64,000 bases of DNA from Nitzschia sp. DOCU1. Lineage: Eukaryota > Bacillariophyta > Bacillariophyceae > Bacillariales > Bacillariaceae. The position numbers were made by a program, and so were the translations under genes. The stretch lies in the NCBI GenBank assembly GCA_951394045.1, contig OX595985.1, forward strand, positions 1,240,001 to 1,304,000, in the 5' to 3' direction. The notes beneath the pieces were generated by a model. It made no database searches, was not told the origin of the DNA, and was given only the letters and a program-made list of their open reading frames with translations. Each line of letters begins with the position of its first letter. The first letter of the stretch is position 1. This document shows positions 31,125-41,332 of the stretch, in pieces.

Positions 31125-34100
31125 CTACTGGAGCCTGATCACAGCCGGGGGCGACACAGAGTCAAACCTTCCCCGATGCTGGCTTGGTCGTTTCTTCTTT
31201 TTCTTCATGTCGACGGCTTTTTCGCGGTTATGTGGACGCTTCATGACGACCAACGACACATCGTCCGATTCAGCCACGTCGGCTTGCCTTTTGGATTTGC
31301 GATCGATCTTTTCCATCATCGCAAGATTCTCGTCCAGGGAAGTTCTTCGTGATATTCGCCTTCCACCTGAATTCTTCTTGCGTCGTTTCACCAAGCGTTT
31401 GGGTGTCCTCTTCTCGCCAGACCTTGACTTTTTCTTCTGTTTTGCCTTTGCTTTGACATGCGTCTTTCGTCGTTTCGCCTTGGCGTGGAACCTACTATCT
31501 TCGTCACTAGACTGCTCGTCCCGTATCATTTGCTTTGACGAATTTCTCTTCTTTTTTTTCTTCTTCGGCTTGACGGCCCAATCATAGTCTTCAATGTCGG
31601 TGAAGTCGTTCGGGTTTTTCTTTCGCTTCTTCACCCCGACCCTGGATTTCTTCTTTGAAGACTTCACCTCCTCCCGGTTTCGTTTCTTGGATCTCTTAGA
31701 TTCAACTGCTGTGTCGCCCCTACGGTCGTCGCCCCTTCCGTATTCTCTCAGGTACTTCTCAATGACCTCCTTTTGGGTCTTCGACAAGGCTTCAGATTGC
31801 TTTGCCTTTTGATCTTCTACAAGAATGGTCAAGAATCCAGCAAGTTCCTCCGAAGGTGTTCCAAAAGTAACACCCCGTAAATTCTTGTATCCCGGCAATA
31901 CGATTTCTTTCCAGTCCTCCGAGCTTCGCTTTTGCTTCTCCTTCTTCAGCTTTCTGATCTGTTTCTCGAGCAATTGATTGTGTTTTTTGGCATACCGGAG
32001 CTCGTCACTGGCGTGGTCGATTTCGGCCAATCGAGCTTCGTTCTCTTGCTCTCTTAGCTGACTGGCGGCAAGCTTACGTCTCAGTTTCGACACTTCCTGT
32101 TCCAGCATAGCTATTGTGTGGTCTTTTTTCTTCGTCTCAACACGATTATCCAGGTGCTCGTTTTGAAGTTTATCTCGCAGTTCTTCGTTTGAGTTTTTCA
32201 ATTCCTTCAACTGCTTGTTGATAGCCTGCTGTAAACGCTTATGTTCTTCTTCTCGCTCCCGTGACTTTTCGGATATTTCCATAAGCTGCTCGGCCTCCTG
32301 GCGATAACGCTTCTTTTCGCGATCCAACATTCGATCATTTTCTTCGTCCAGCGCGATTCTTTTAGCCTCTAGCGCTCTTTCCTTCTCCTCTAACCAGTGG
32401 GCTTTCTCCCGTTCTAAGCGCCGAATTGTTTCACCGACATCCACACCATCCCGAGATGCCACGAGTACCGCCAATTCTTCCTCGACCCGGCGTTTCTCGT
32501 CGACGTTGTAACGAAGCTCGGCCTCGGTATCTTTAAGTTGAGCTGCCATGAGGGATATTCGCTCAGACTGATTATCTACGGTTTCATTAAGAGCACGTAT
32601 TCGTCGATCCCTTTCATCGGCTCCCATTTCGAGCTCGTGAAGCTTGGTCTTGAGGGAAGAATTCTCGTTTAGGGTCTTGGTCAACTCCACCCTTGCCTTG
32701 GAAATCAAATCTGAAGAATTTTCAAATTTTTGCCGCTCCTGACTGTGTCTTTTGCTAATTGTAGAAACCTTCTCCTGCCAGCTAGACAACTGCTTTCTGA
32801 GGTCGGTGCCCTCTGCTCTCAGATCATCAACTTGCTGAGATAATATTGCAACCTTTTTCTCGTTGAGAGCTGCCTCGCTCTTCAGTCGTTTATTCTCTCT
32901 CATAAGTCTGGCCCATTCGACGTTGTTGGTGTCGAATTGTTCACTACTAGATATTCTCGGGGACGATGATTCACTGTGCCCCTGAGGTTGCGAATCCAAT
33001 CTGTGCTCCGTCTCTCCCAAATCAGAGAACGAGGCGTCGTCGAACGTATCCGCGGAATGCTGGCTGAGATCCCATTTCATCATTTTCTTCTTCTCTTGAT
33101 TTCTTTCTGGTGCATTCTTGAGCTCTTTGTGATATTCATCGTGGACCTCGTCTGCAAATGAAGCGCTGGATTCCATAGTGTGTAACGAACTCGCATCGAC
33201 TACACTCTGGGATTCCCGCCGTTTCTTCAGACGCTCCTTTATTTGCTGGCGCCTATCAAAATTTCGAGTACTTTTGCTGTGTATGCTCTTCCGCAGTTCG
33301 TCAAAAAGTTCAGGCCGTAGTAGTTTTGGAGGTTCTCCAGAGGTGTTAGGGGCAACAGAATTTACCCAGTTTCTGGCTTCGTTTTTATCAGAGTCCTCAC
33401 TTGCACTAGGATCGTCCTCCTCAGTAATGCTGTGAGGGTAAATTTCTCTCCGTGATTCTCTTTGTTGCATCAACTTCGTCTTCATCTGCTCCCGTCGATT
33501 CACTGTCTGTGCCTCTCGATTACGGAAACTACTTCTCAGCTCATCCGACATTGCTTGACTCAATGAGGGCCTCCTTGAAGTCTTGCTTGCTTCGCGATTG
33601 TGAAAGCTAGTTCTGAGCTCTTCGGCCATCGCTTGACTCAGTGAAGGCCGAGGTTTCTTACTTTCTTCTGCATTATCGGATTCATTCCAACCCTTTTTCG
33701 CCATCATCTTGTGGACGCTCTCTCGCAGCTCGTCTTTTTGTTGTATGGATAGTCTTGGACGCGCTTGGCCCGGCGAGAGAAACGGCGACTTCGCAGCTGT
33801 ACCAAGAAAACCAAAGAAACCTTTTGTCTTCACCTCTTTGGCCTCTTGTTTATCTGTCGTATCGAAGTCATTCCAGCCCTTTTTCGCCATCATCTTGTGG
33901 ACACTCTCTCGCAATTCGTCTTTTTGTTGTATAGATAGTCTGGCCTGGGGTCGGCCTGACGAGGGAAAGGGTGATTTCTCAGATGCACCCGTAGAACCGC
34001 CAGGAAAGCCAGATTGGCCTTCTTGCGACGTTTCATGGCTCGCTTCTAGAATCCGCACACTGGCGCGTAGTTCCTGAGTAAACGCTGCCTTCAACTTCGG

Positions 34101-34169
34101 CCGACCGGAGGTCGGGGTAGGAGGCTCTCGGATGTCGTCCCCTTTTGCGCCTCGCTTCCAAAACACCAT
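31125..34169 (-). CDS. Coiled-coil protein A with sixfold ELRxS repeat
   Basis: Single exon, 1,014 residues, starting MVFWKRGAKG. The N-terminal 320 residues carry six copies of a roughly 20-residue motif, L-S-x(5)-ELR-x-S-x-H, at about 25-44, 77-96, 139-158, 176-195, 201-220 and 282-301. Two of them are nearly identical at DNA level (LSIQQKDELRESVHKMMAKK). Two further copies of RRxQ[MI]K...RES follow copies 5 and 6. Residues about 410-740 are a long coiled coil without glycine or proline breaks. The C-terminal 200 residues are strongly basic (KKRKKNPND, KPKKKKKKRNSSK) and ring-free, so they may be nuclear or nucleic-acid binding, or bind acidic lipids. No enzymatic domain is seen. It is probably a structural scaffold related loosely to the other coiled-coil genes nearby. 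It is the first of a run of genes on this strand. Confidence 0.85.
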   Translation of the reverse strand: MVFWKRGAKGDDIREPPTPTSGRPKLKAAFTQELRASVRILEASHETSQEGQSGFPGGSTGASEKSPFPSSGRPQARLSIQQKDELRESVHKMMAKKGWNDFDTTDKQEAKEVKTKGFFGFLGTAAKSPFLSPGQARPRLSIQQKDELRESVHKMMAKKGWNESDNAEESKKPRPSLSQAMAEELRTSFHNREASKTSRRPSLSQAMSDELRSSFRNREAQTVNRREQMKTKLMQQRESRREIYPHSITEEDDPSASEDSDKNEARNWVNSVAPNTSGEPPKLLRPELFDELRKSIHSKSTRNFDRRQQIKERLKKRRESQSVVDASSLHTMESSASFADEVHDEYHKELKNAPERNQEKKKMMKWDLSQHSADTFDDASFSDLGETEHRLDSQPQGHSESSSPRISSSEQFDTNNVEWARLMRENKRLKSEAALNEKKVAILSQQVDDLRAEGTDLRKQLSSWQEKVSTISKRHSQERQKFENSSDLISKARVELTKTLNENSSLKTKLHELEMGADERDRRIRALNETVDNQSERISLMAAQLKDTEAELRYNVDEKRRVEEELAVLVASRDGVDVGETIRRLEREKAHWLEEKERALEAKRIALDEENDRMLDREKKRYRQEAEQLMEISEKSREREEEHKRLQQAINKQLKELKNSNEELRDKLQNEHLDNRVETKKKDHTIAMLEQEVSKLRRKLAASQLREQENEARLAEIDHASDELRYAKKHNQLLEKQIRKLKKEKQKRSSEDWKEIVLPGYKNLRGVTFGTPSEELAGFLTILVEDQKAKQSEALSKTQKEVIEKYLREYGRGDDRRGDTAVESKRSKKRNREEVKSSKKKSRVGVKKRKKNPNDFTDIEDYDWAVKPKKKKKKRNSSKQMIRDEQSSDEDSRFHAKAKRRKTHVKAKAKQKKKSRSGEKRTPKRLVKRRKKNSGGRRISRRTSLDENLAMMEKIDRKSKRQADVAESDDVSLVVMKRPHNREKAVDMKKKKKRPSQHRGRFDSVSPPAVIRLQ

Positions 34170-34750
34170 ATCAACTGTGGACTCTTGACCTCAACATAGA
34201 TATCAGGTGCTACTGGCAAAGGACCTTTTCTATCCCCATGCCCTACGATTGTCAAGGCTTCGTTTTCGAAAGAGAAGGGCCTTTAATGCACCTCATCACT
34301 TTTAGGCGTCGGTGGCAAATTTTGGTCGCCCAGGTCGCCCAACTTTGAAACTTTTTTCCGTTCAGCGCGACGAGCGCAAGACATGAAAGCTGAGCGAGCG
34401 CGCCGGCCAGGAATCATGATCAATTCGACTTCGTTCTAAAATTTGCACGAGACAGCACGTCAAAACTTATGCAAGTTCTGCTGTCATTGAACGAAAGCTA
34501 ATATGCTCAATCGATAGTGTACTATATCATGCGACAGCCTGGTAGCTTATACTGCTATATGAATCAAAACTATCTGTACGCGGCTCCACTGATAGGTCAC
34601 TAGTAGACCTGTCAGGTGAACAGAATCAATCAATGCGCTGGGCCACAACGTTGATGCAGAAGACTTCGCTCTCGGAATAGTAATACTCTTTCCCGTTCGG
34701 ACGACAGCTACTTAGCGTCATGATAATGAATCGTGTCAGGTCTCCACACT
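34170..34750. other. Intergenic region, no gene seen
   Basis: It contains the promoter and 5'UTR of coiled-coil gene A at its left end and the 3' flank of the AKR-fold gene at its right. I see no exon or repeat worth naming. Confidence 0.4.
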
Positions 34751-36424
34751 TCACAACCAAAGTGCCGGGTTGCTGAAATCAATCTTCGGATAATCATCGT
34801 CCTCAATCCCAGCGTCAAATTCGTCGTCGTCGTCTTTCCCAGCTTGCATCGACTCGAATTCCTTGAGAAAAGCAATCGGAATATCGTCGACTGGCACGTC
34901 CACTTCATCTATGCGCAACGTTGTCGCTTTTGGCTTGGGTAGAGCCACGATATCACATAACAACTCCAAGTCCTCCTCGTCAAGTTCAAAGCGGAAAACG
35001 TCCCTCAAATCGCGTATCTGCTTGGAAAGTTGGCCTTCGGGCTCGTCCACAAGGAATAGAGGATAAAGGACGCTTGATGCACGTGCAATTTTCTTGTCCA
35101 TTGACCTTTCTTGTAACGACCATCGCAAGACGACGGATGCAATGCTTACTTCATGCTTCCGAGCCAAATCGCGCAGTGCTTCGTGAACCTCTTTCTGGAA
35201 AGTTTTCCAAACCTCTGAACTCGTAACAGCCTCGGCTGAATCATCCTTCCTGAGTCGTCGTTTCTGGTGCTTCAGATCGTACCATCTTTGTACATCACTC
35301 CAGCCCTTGGCATGAGTGGGCGGGCTATGAACCGTCAAGACGCTCAGATTGTTGGACAAGAAGTTGCGCGCTAGTGGGTTCGTCCACAAGCTTGCACCAC
35401 TTCCATTTTTCGCCATCGAACGTGGTGGCGGCAACAACAGATTCCCACTTTGTTGGTGTACATCAATACTCGCTGCAAGGCCACAACTCTTGGCCTGCTT
35501 CAGGAGCTCCTCTGTCCAATTTTCAACGCCAACAGACCGAACTAATCCTTCTCGTTGTAAGTCCTGAAGTACATCCAAGACGTCCAAATGATATTGCGGC
35601 AAAATACTAGGATCAAATGGTATCAGTAATGTGTCCAAACAATCAGATTTCGTCTTGATGAGCAAGGCGAGGACAGCTTCTCGCACGGTTGCTGCGGAAA
35701 TCGCTTTCGGAAGTTGCAGTGGAAGAATCCAGTGCATCTCGACAAAACTTGGAGTCTCTTTTATTATCCTGCCAATCATGTCGGTGCTAGCCCCGGCTTT
35801 GCCCTGTTCGTCCAATAGCTGAAACGTTTGAAAGCCCGCCTCTATACAATCTTGAACCTGGCGCACCACTTCGTCCGCCCCCAGTGGCATCCGTGCAAAG
35901 CGAGAATGACGCTGTTTCCAGTCAATGCCTAATGCTATTCGACAAAGAGGCTTGGGATCAAATTCAAGCTTTCCGTGAATCTGGTACCCTCCAAGCGGTA
36001 AAGGACCGCCAAATCGATCGAGGCCAGAGTCGACGGGGAGTTCTAACGATCCTTGATCGTGGTTCGTGTGTTGAACGTGTGTACCCCAGAAATCCACAAA
36101 CTCGACTCGACCAGGAGGTGGCTGCGGCGGCTCCGAGAAGGATGATGCGTCTAATCGCCGTTTCGGGCCGCGCGGTACAGCCGTACTGTAACAAATCCCT
36201 GCAGTGGCTGCTGACCTCCTGGACGGTTGCGGCCCACTGGAAGGGTTCGCAATGAACGCTTGTGCGGCCACAACCCCTACCATCAGGCATAATGCAAAGT
36301 GCTTCAGCCGAAATGACAATGTGCAATTTAAATGTTTCCGCCGCACGAACGGGCATGTCGATGCAGCGCCGAGGAGCGGAGCACCAGTATTATGATTGAA
36401 ACGAAGATTTTGCCTGCGTATCAT
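34751..36424 (-). CDS. Plastid-targeted aldo-keto-reductase-fold protein, catalytic tetrad absent
   Basis: Single exon, 557 residues from ATG 36424. Residues about 40-57 form a hydrophobic signal segment ending VVAAQA|FIANPSS, which matches the ASAFAP-type junction of diatom plastid pre-proteins. The first ATG puts 40 extra residues before it, so the true N-terminus is uncertain. The domain from about 140 follows AKR order: LPLGGYQIHG, CIEAGFQTFQLLDEQG, LDTLLIPFDPS, LQREGLVRSVGVENWTEELL and VLRWSLQE. The conserved D, Y, K and H of the catalytic tetrad are not in their places: the FDTAxxYG equivalent reads FQLLDEQG, and the LxxHWPD equivalent reads LLIPFDPS. It is therefore likely a non-catalytic regulatory or binding protein, as in other inactive AKR-fold subunits. 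It ends in an acidic tail. Confidence 0.8.
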   Translation of the reverse strand: MIRRQNLRFNHNTGAPLLGAASTCPFVRRKHLNCTLSFRLKHFALCLMVGVVAAQAFIANPSSGPQPSRRSAATAGICYSTAVPRGPKRRLDASSFSEPPQPPPGRVEFVDFWGTHVQHTNHDQGSLELPVDSGLDRFGGPLPLGGYQIHGKLEFDPKPLCRIALGIDWKQRHSRFARMPLGADEVVRQVQDCIEAGFQTFQLLDEQGKAGASTDMIGRIIKETPSFVEMHWILPLQLPKAISAATVREAVLALLIKTKSDCLDTLLIPFDPSILPQYHLDVLDVLQDLQREGLVRSVGVENWTEELLKQAKSCGLAASIDVHQQSGNLLLPPPRSMAKNGSGASLWTNPLARNFLSNNLSVLTVHSPPTHAKGWSDVQRWYDLKHQKRRLRKDDSAEAVTSSEVWKTFQKEVHEALRDLARKHEVSIASVVLRWSLQERSMDKKIARASSVLYPLFLVDEPEGQLSKQIRDLRDVFRFELDEEDLELLCDIVALPKPKATTLRIDEVDVPVDDIPIAFLKEFESMQAGKDDDDEFDAGIEDDDYPKIDFSNPALWL

Positions 36425-36954
36425 TGTGGATTTTGATCGAAACACTTCGCATGGGGAAGCAGGATGTCCGGTAGTTTGTAACGTTCCGACGAAAAGTGGA
36501 TGCTTTGGGTGGCAATTGCGTTCGATTTGAAGGGTGTTGTGTTGCCATCATGTCGATCGAAATCGGCCCTTTCGGCAGGTAGTGGTAACGAAAAAAGAGA
36601 TGCCGAACGGAGAATAGCGTGCGCGCACGATCGCGCGTCTCGAAGGAATCGTTTTGGTCGACCAAAGACGCGATCATAGTAGAATTTCGTTTGAAAGTAA
36701 ATACCGGGTAGCTGCTACTACCCTAGCTAGGGCAATACTAAGCTATCATATCACTCCATGGAATGCCATTGCGCTACGATAGCAAGCGTCAGAAGATTCG
36801 CGAGTTCGATATCTAGCCGGCAACAATAAATTTGATGTTAAAAGTGAATACGAAACACTATCTTCTGAAAGAGCTACGGTAACGCTTGCAGCAGCGATCT
36901 CGATTAAGCAATAAAACTGAGAACTAGCAGTTTACAATCAACGCGCCTCGTCTC
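36425..36954. other. Intergenic region, no gene seen
   Basis: It holds the 5' flank of the AKR-fold gene and the 3' flank of coiled-coil gene B. No coding exon or repeat is supported. Confidence 0.4.
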
Positions 36955-39334
36955 CTAAAACATCCCCCACGCCTGTTTCGCTGCGACACCCGCATCTGCC
37001 TCGCTTCCTTTTAATTTCATCAGTTCGTCTTCGAGTCCTTCTGCCTTTTCCTTCCATTCGAACGCCTTATCGGTCCACTTGTCGATGGCATCCTGAAGTC
37101 CCTTTTCTACCGTTTCAGCATCCTGGACCCTGCCTTCAAGCTCCTTGATTCTATCATGCAACGCCATCGTCTTTCCAACCTCTTCTTCCGCCACCGTGAG
37201 CTGTGCTTTGACATTCTTCAGTTCTTCTTCGACCTCGGCCTTTGACGCTACTAATTTTTCCATTTTCTCCTTTTCTTCCGCGGCACTGCATTGCAAACTG
37301 GCAATCATTGCGTCCTTCTTCGCGAGTTGTACCGACATTTCCATTCTCGTTTTCTTTTGCTCCTTTTTCAGTAGCTCGACTTCTTCGGTCAGACGGATTA
37401 CCTTTTGGGCATCTTCTCCGCCTCCTTCCAAGATTCGTTGTTCCAGCTCTTCAATTCTATGTAGCTGTTCTTCGATCTGATTAGATTGCTCAATGGCCAG
37501 AGCTTCCATCTCAAAGTTTGTATTCTGCAGACCGGTGACCATCGAAACTTTCTTGTTCGCACCCCCTGTCAAGAGCTGGATGGATGCCCTAGTCTCCATA
37601 TTTCTAATGCGAGATCTCAACGTACGCAATTCGACCTCGGTGCGATTCATTTCATCAGCGAGTGCATTCTTCTCCTCCAAGACCATTTCAAAGTTTTGCT
37701 TGTAACGTTCAACTTCACTTTGACCGTCGCCCAGTTCTGATTGGATTAACGCAAGACGATCATGGAGTTCGTTGTTCTCCTTTGCCGACTCAGCCAACAT
37801 GGCCTTGAGTTCGTCTACCTCAGTAGTCGCCATCGACGTGCCATCCACGGCCTGGGTTGACACGTAGCGTGAGACCAACTGAGATCACAAGGCATCCCCA
37901 GAAAGTGTTGAAAGCCAAACTTACCTTTTCCTGCTCCGCCGTCAGCTGCTCAATCTTAGCCAACGCCTCCGCCAGCTGTTCCTGAATCTGGGAAATCTCA
38001 GCATTGTCCAAATCTTTCTTATTGCTTAAATGAGCCACGGAAGCAACGAAACTCTGCGTCTTTTTGATTTGTCCCACTATTGTAGACAGTCTCGGTGGCA
38101 CAATGAACCCTCTAAGCGCTTGCCGAGACTTTGAGGAAGTGACGATAGAATCGAGCTCCTCTTCCGGCGTGGGATTGGATTTTGTCCCCGCCGAATGATC
38201 ATGCTCCCTATTCTTTGATGATTGCTTGCCACTGGAGGGCGCTTCGACTCGGACGAGATCATCCTTGTCAATATCAGAAGCATCAAGTCCCCGCGACGAT
38301 GTCCAACTATTACTTCGCTGCAGCTTTTTCCTGGTAGCTTTGGGACTTCTACTTCTACCAGACTTGGAACCACTCCTTTCTGACTTGCTTAAATCCGAGC
38401 CCTTGGTTTCTGACCTGGACGAAGTCGATTTATGACCATCGCTCCTCTTCTTCTTTTTGTCATTACTTTCGCTTGATTTTTTCGAGTCGTCTTTTTTCTT
38501 TTTTCTGTCCTTGCTTCCAGTGCCCTTCTTTCTCCTTCCACCTTCAGATTTCTTTTTAACAGGCTCGTCTTCAGCTTTCAACATCTGTCTGGATGAACTC
38601 CAACTGTTTCGTTTGACAAGCTGAGTCCGGCGGCCGGTTGATTCGGGTGCCTCGACGGGTTTCACTCTCACTGGACTAAGGGATCTCACCCTGACCATTT
38701 TAACGCCGTCGGAGTAAGGGTCCTCATCCGAATCCTCTTCATCTTCTTCTGCTATGGTGCCAGTGAATGTCTCGTTAAGAATGGACACTGTCCTGCCTCT
38801 AGGCGCGGAACCCGAGCGGGGAAAGGGACCCCCAGGCCTCACAGCGTCTCTAGACTCCTGTAATCGCGTAGCAGCGGGTGGCTTGGTCTTGGGTGGCTGC
38901 GGAAGGGAGGAAGACAGCGGTGTGGGTACAATGCCGTTGCTCATGCGAGGGATGCCAGGGTTCTTTGACGTCCCCACCAGATCGCGATTCGACAGTTTGT
39001 AATCGAAATATAAAGAGGCCTGCTTCATATCCGCAATCGAAGAAAAACGGTTGATACTCGTCATCTTATTATCGCTTTTGCGGAAAAACCCATCATCATA
39101 ATATTCATAATCCTCGTCCGTTTCATCAATTTGTTCTGCCTTGAAGTTGTCGGAAGTCACGTGAATGTCCCCCTCTTGCTTGGTGCTATTCGTCACATCT
39201 TTGGCCCAGGGCTTCTTTGCCACTGGCATGAGCTTACGAAACATCTTGAAACTATCGACTTGAGTCCAGCGGTAGGTAGCGCCGTCAGAGGAAGCTGTGA
39301 TCCACAAAACGCAATGTCCGTTGGCTTTCCTCAT
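36955..39334 (-). CDS. Coiled-coil protein B (Ser/Lys-rich)
   Basis: Two exons on the minus strand, 39334-37925 and 37851-36955, with a 73-nt phase-0 intron (GTAAGT...ACCCAG); 768 residues. The start is uncertain, because the frame stays open upstream. MFRKLMPVAKKPWAKD at ATG 39244 resembles the short basic N-termini of its relatives. The first 400 residues look disordered and phosphorylatable: an acidic Tyr patch (EDYEYYDDGFF), then SLSPVRVKP, a long Lys/Ser block, and two RNSWSSSR / SNSWTSSR boxes. The coiled coil begins at QEQLAEALAKIEQL and runs to the end. Near residue 735 it has AFEWKEKAEGLEDEL, matching AYEWKAKADTAEKKL in gene C. It is probably a filament-like scaffold or tether of unknown role. 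Confidence 0.8.
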
Positions 39335-40140
39335 GCATTTGGCTCGCCGTGTCTTGGTCACTGGTTTCTCCACTCTCAAAATCGGATCGGTGTGGGCGTG
39401 GCGTGGGGGGAGAAAAAGGGGAAAATGCCACATCATCATCATCAAAACATCAAGATAATTGGACGACGGACGTACTAGGTGATTTCCCGAGAGCGCCCAC
39501 CATGTCAACATGATTGACATGACACTACACAAGATCTTGGATCTTGGATCATCGTTGCAGTCTCCGTCATTCCACGATCATGGGTGGAAAAAACCCATCT
39601 TGTACTATAGTGTCCTTGGGTTTTGTGTGGTTGCCCCTTTGCTTCGACTATCGTTGCCGTCGATGTGTTGACACCTCTCTTGCTAGAGGACAAGCATTAT
39701 GAGTCGATCCTTCTCGACACGTCTACCACGGCTCTATCGACGAGGTGCTGACACGGCCCTTGGACGACAACTACGAGTGTTGCTGTGAATAAACGTCAGG
39801 TCGTCGTCGTTGTTGTTGTTGCAGCCGCCGTCCAAAGGCCCATGCTTCCTTTCAACGTAATCGTCGACTGTCGTCTACTTCTACTACCTACTATGGACCC
39901 CTCCATCTTTACCAAGAATCCTGATGAATCGAATGTTCCAGAGCACAATGCCGAAAAGTTTTGAGAGAAGTCAAACTATATCAAATAGAGACGAATACGA
40001 CAACATTGCAGCCACTATTTTTCTACTGACATGTATCTTGATGGAACAGATTCATTCGAGACCTTGGCGTCGCAAATCGCGGAGTCACGCGCTTGCTTGC
40101 ACTCAAGCACGGCGCCAAGCAACAACAGCGAGTTGTAGAC
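39335..40140. other. Intergenic region, no gene supported
   Basis: The left end may hold extra N-terminal coding sequence or 5'UTR of gene B, since the frame is open to 39532. Elsewhere I see only simple sequence: CATCATCATC near 39430, GTCGTCGTCGTTGTTGTTG near 39800, and an inverted repeat ATGGGT...ACCCAT near 39580. Confidence 0.4.
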
Positions 40141-40521
40141 TCAATAGTCGACTTCGTCGCGATCTTCGTCTCCAAGAATGGAGTGATGGACCTTGGTCTT
40201 GGTGGGCTGCTCCAAGCTCGCATGATTGGCGGTGCATCTGTGCGCGCTCTTGTTCGGGCGCATTGACTTCTTGCGGCCCGCGGACGCAATCGGGAACTCT
40301 TGGAGAAAGAGTCCACAGCCGTAGCAATAGTGCATGCCCGGGTTCTTCTTCTTGGCTTCATCTGGATCAATGCCAAAGTCAAGGCAAATCACCACGGGCT
40401 TGCCATCGCAGCCGGGAGGGCAAGGGAGCAACTTGCGAATCTCTTCTTCGAAGCTCGCCTCCGCGTCGACGCTGTTCTCAGCCGAACGACGTGGATGCAT
40501 GGTGGCACGAGTTTCCTTCAT
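40141..40521 (-). CDS. Small Cys-rich protein, possible zinc binder
   Basis: 126 residues from ATG 40521, the first ATG of an open frame. Cysteines fall in CPPGC, ICLDFG, CYGCG and RCTANHAS, with an HYCYGC cluster, which suggests one or two zinc-binding knuckles. The ends are basic and polar; there is no signal peptide or TM span. I recognise no family. An upstream exon cannot be excluded, because the frame stays open 5' of the ATG and is Lys/Gln-rich there. Confidence 0.5.
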   Translation of the reverse strand: MKETRATMHPRRSAENSVDAEASFEEEIRKLLPCPPGCDGKPVVICLDFGIDPDEAKKKNPGMHYCYGCGLFLQEFPIASAGRKKSMRPNKSAHRCTANHASLEQPTKTKVHHSILGDEDRDEVDY

Positions 40522-41332
40522 CTTCAATCTTTCGTATGCTCCTTGCTTGCTTTCTTGCTTGCTTTTGTGTGCCTTCTTCGGCAAACTCAAAAAAATGACA
40601 GCAGTAGCACGAGAGACAAAAGGAACCCTCGTCTCTCTCGGTGGCAGAATTCAAAATAACGTTCCACATGAAGGAATCAATTGGCGCGCGCGCGCGACAC
40701 CGATTCATTCTTTTTAGACTAAAACGAACGTGTCATTTGAGTCAAAACTTCATGCCAGATCTCTCGTTTCATCAATGGGATGGACCAAAATTAGCTTGGG
40801 AGACCGATAGAAACGTCGGACTTGCTGGATAGGTGGTGCTATCTTAACTATAGAGTAGGGAAAGCAATCGTAGCAACGAAGGAACTTGCAGCTGCATATT
40901 TAAACGTGATAGAAATACCTTTCGAACACAGTGTAGTCAAGAGCAGGAGTCACGACCATATCCGTTCGTGTTGTGTACCCGAAGGAAGGCGTGCAGTGGT
41001 AGATGCATCATCTACTTTGAGAACGAGTCAATCATATCGTGAACAATAATACCCTAGCTAGAGCAAAACAAAACTAATAGGGCCAGACTTTCTGACATGT
41101 TTGTCATCCAAACCGAGTCTTGCCCTCCGATCGACGGCACAGTTCCCGCCAAACAAGAATGTCTCGGAGAACCGGATTCATTCCTGGTATCTTACATCGA
41201 ATGACTCGAATAGCCAGAAACTAGCAATCAGGTGGCCTTTAAAATCAGAATAGCGTTTCAAAAGTACCGAGAAGCAACGCGCAGAGCAAAGTGGAACGGT
41301 TGAAGGCTGCCGAATCTTGAATTCGTCAATCA
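40522..41332. other. Intergenic region, no gene seen
   Basis: It contains TTGCTTGC-type simple sequence near 40540-40565, a GCGCGCGCGCG run near 40684-40695, and the 3' flank of coiled-coil gene C. No coding exon is supported. Confidence 0.4.

Noticed and set aside
31207..31587. Phe-rich plus-strand frame opposite coiled-coil gene A
   Set aside because: It is the complement of Lys-rich codons (AAG read as CTT/TTC), a common antisense artefact.
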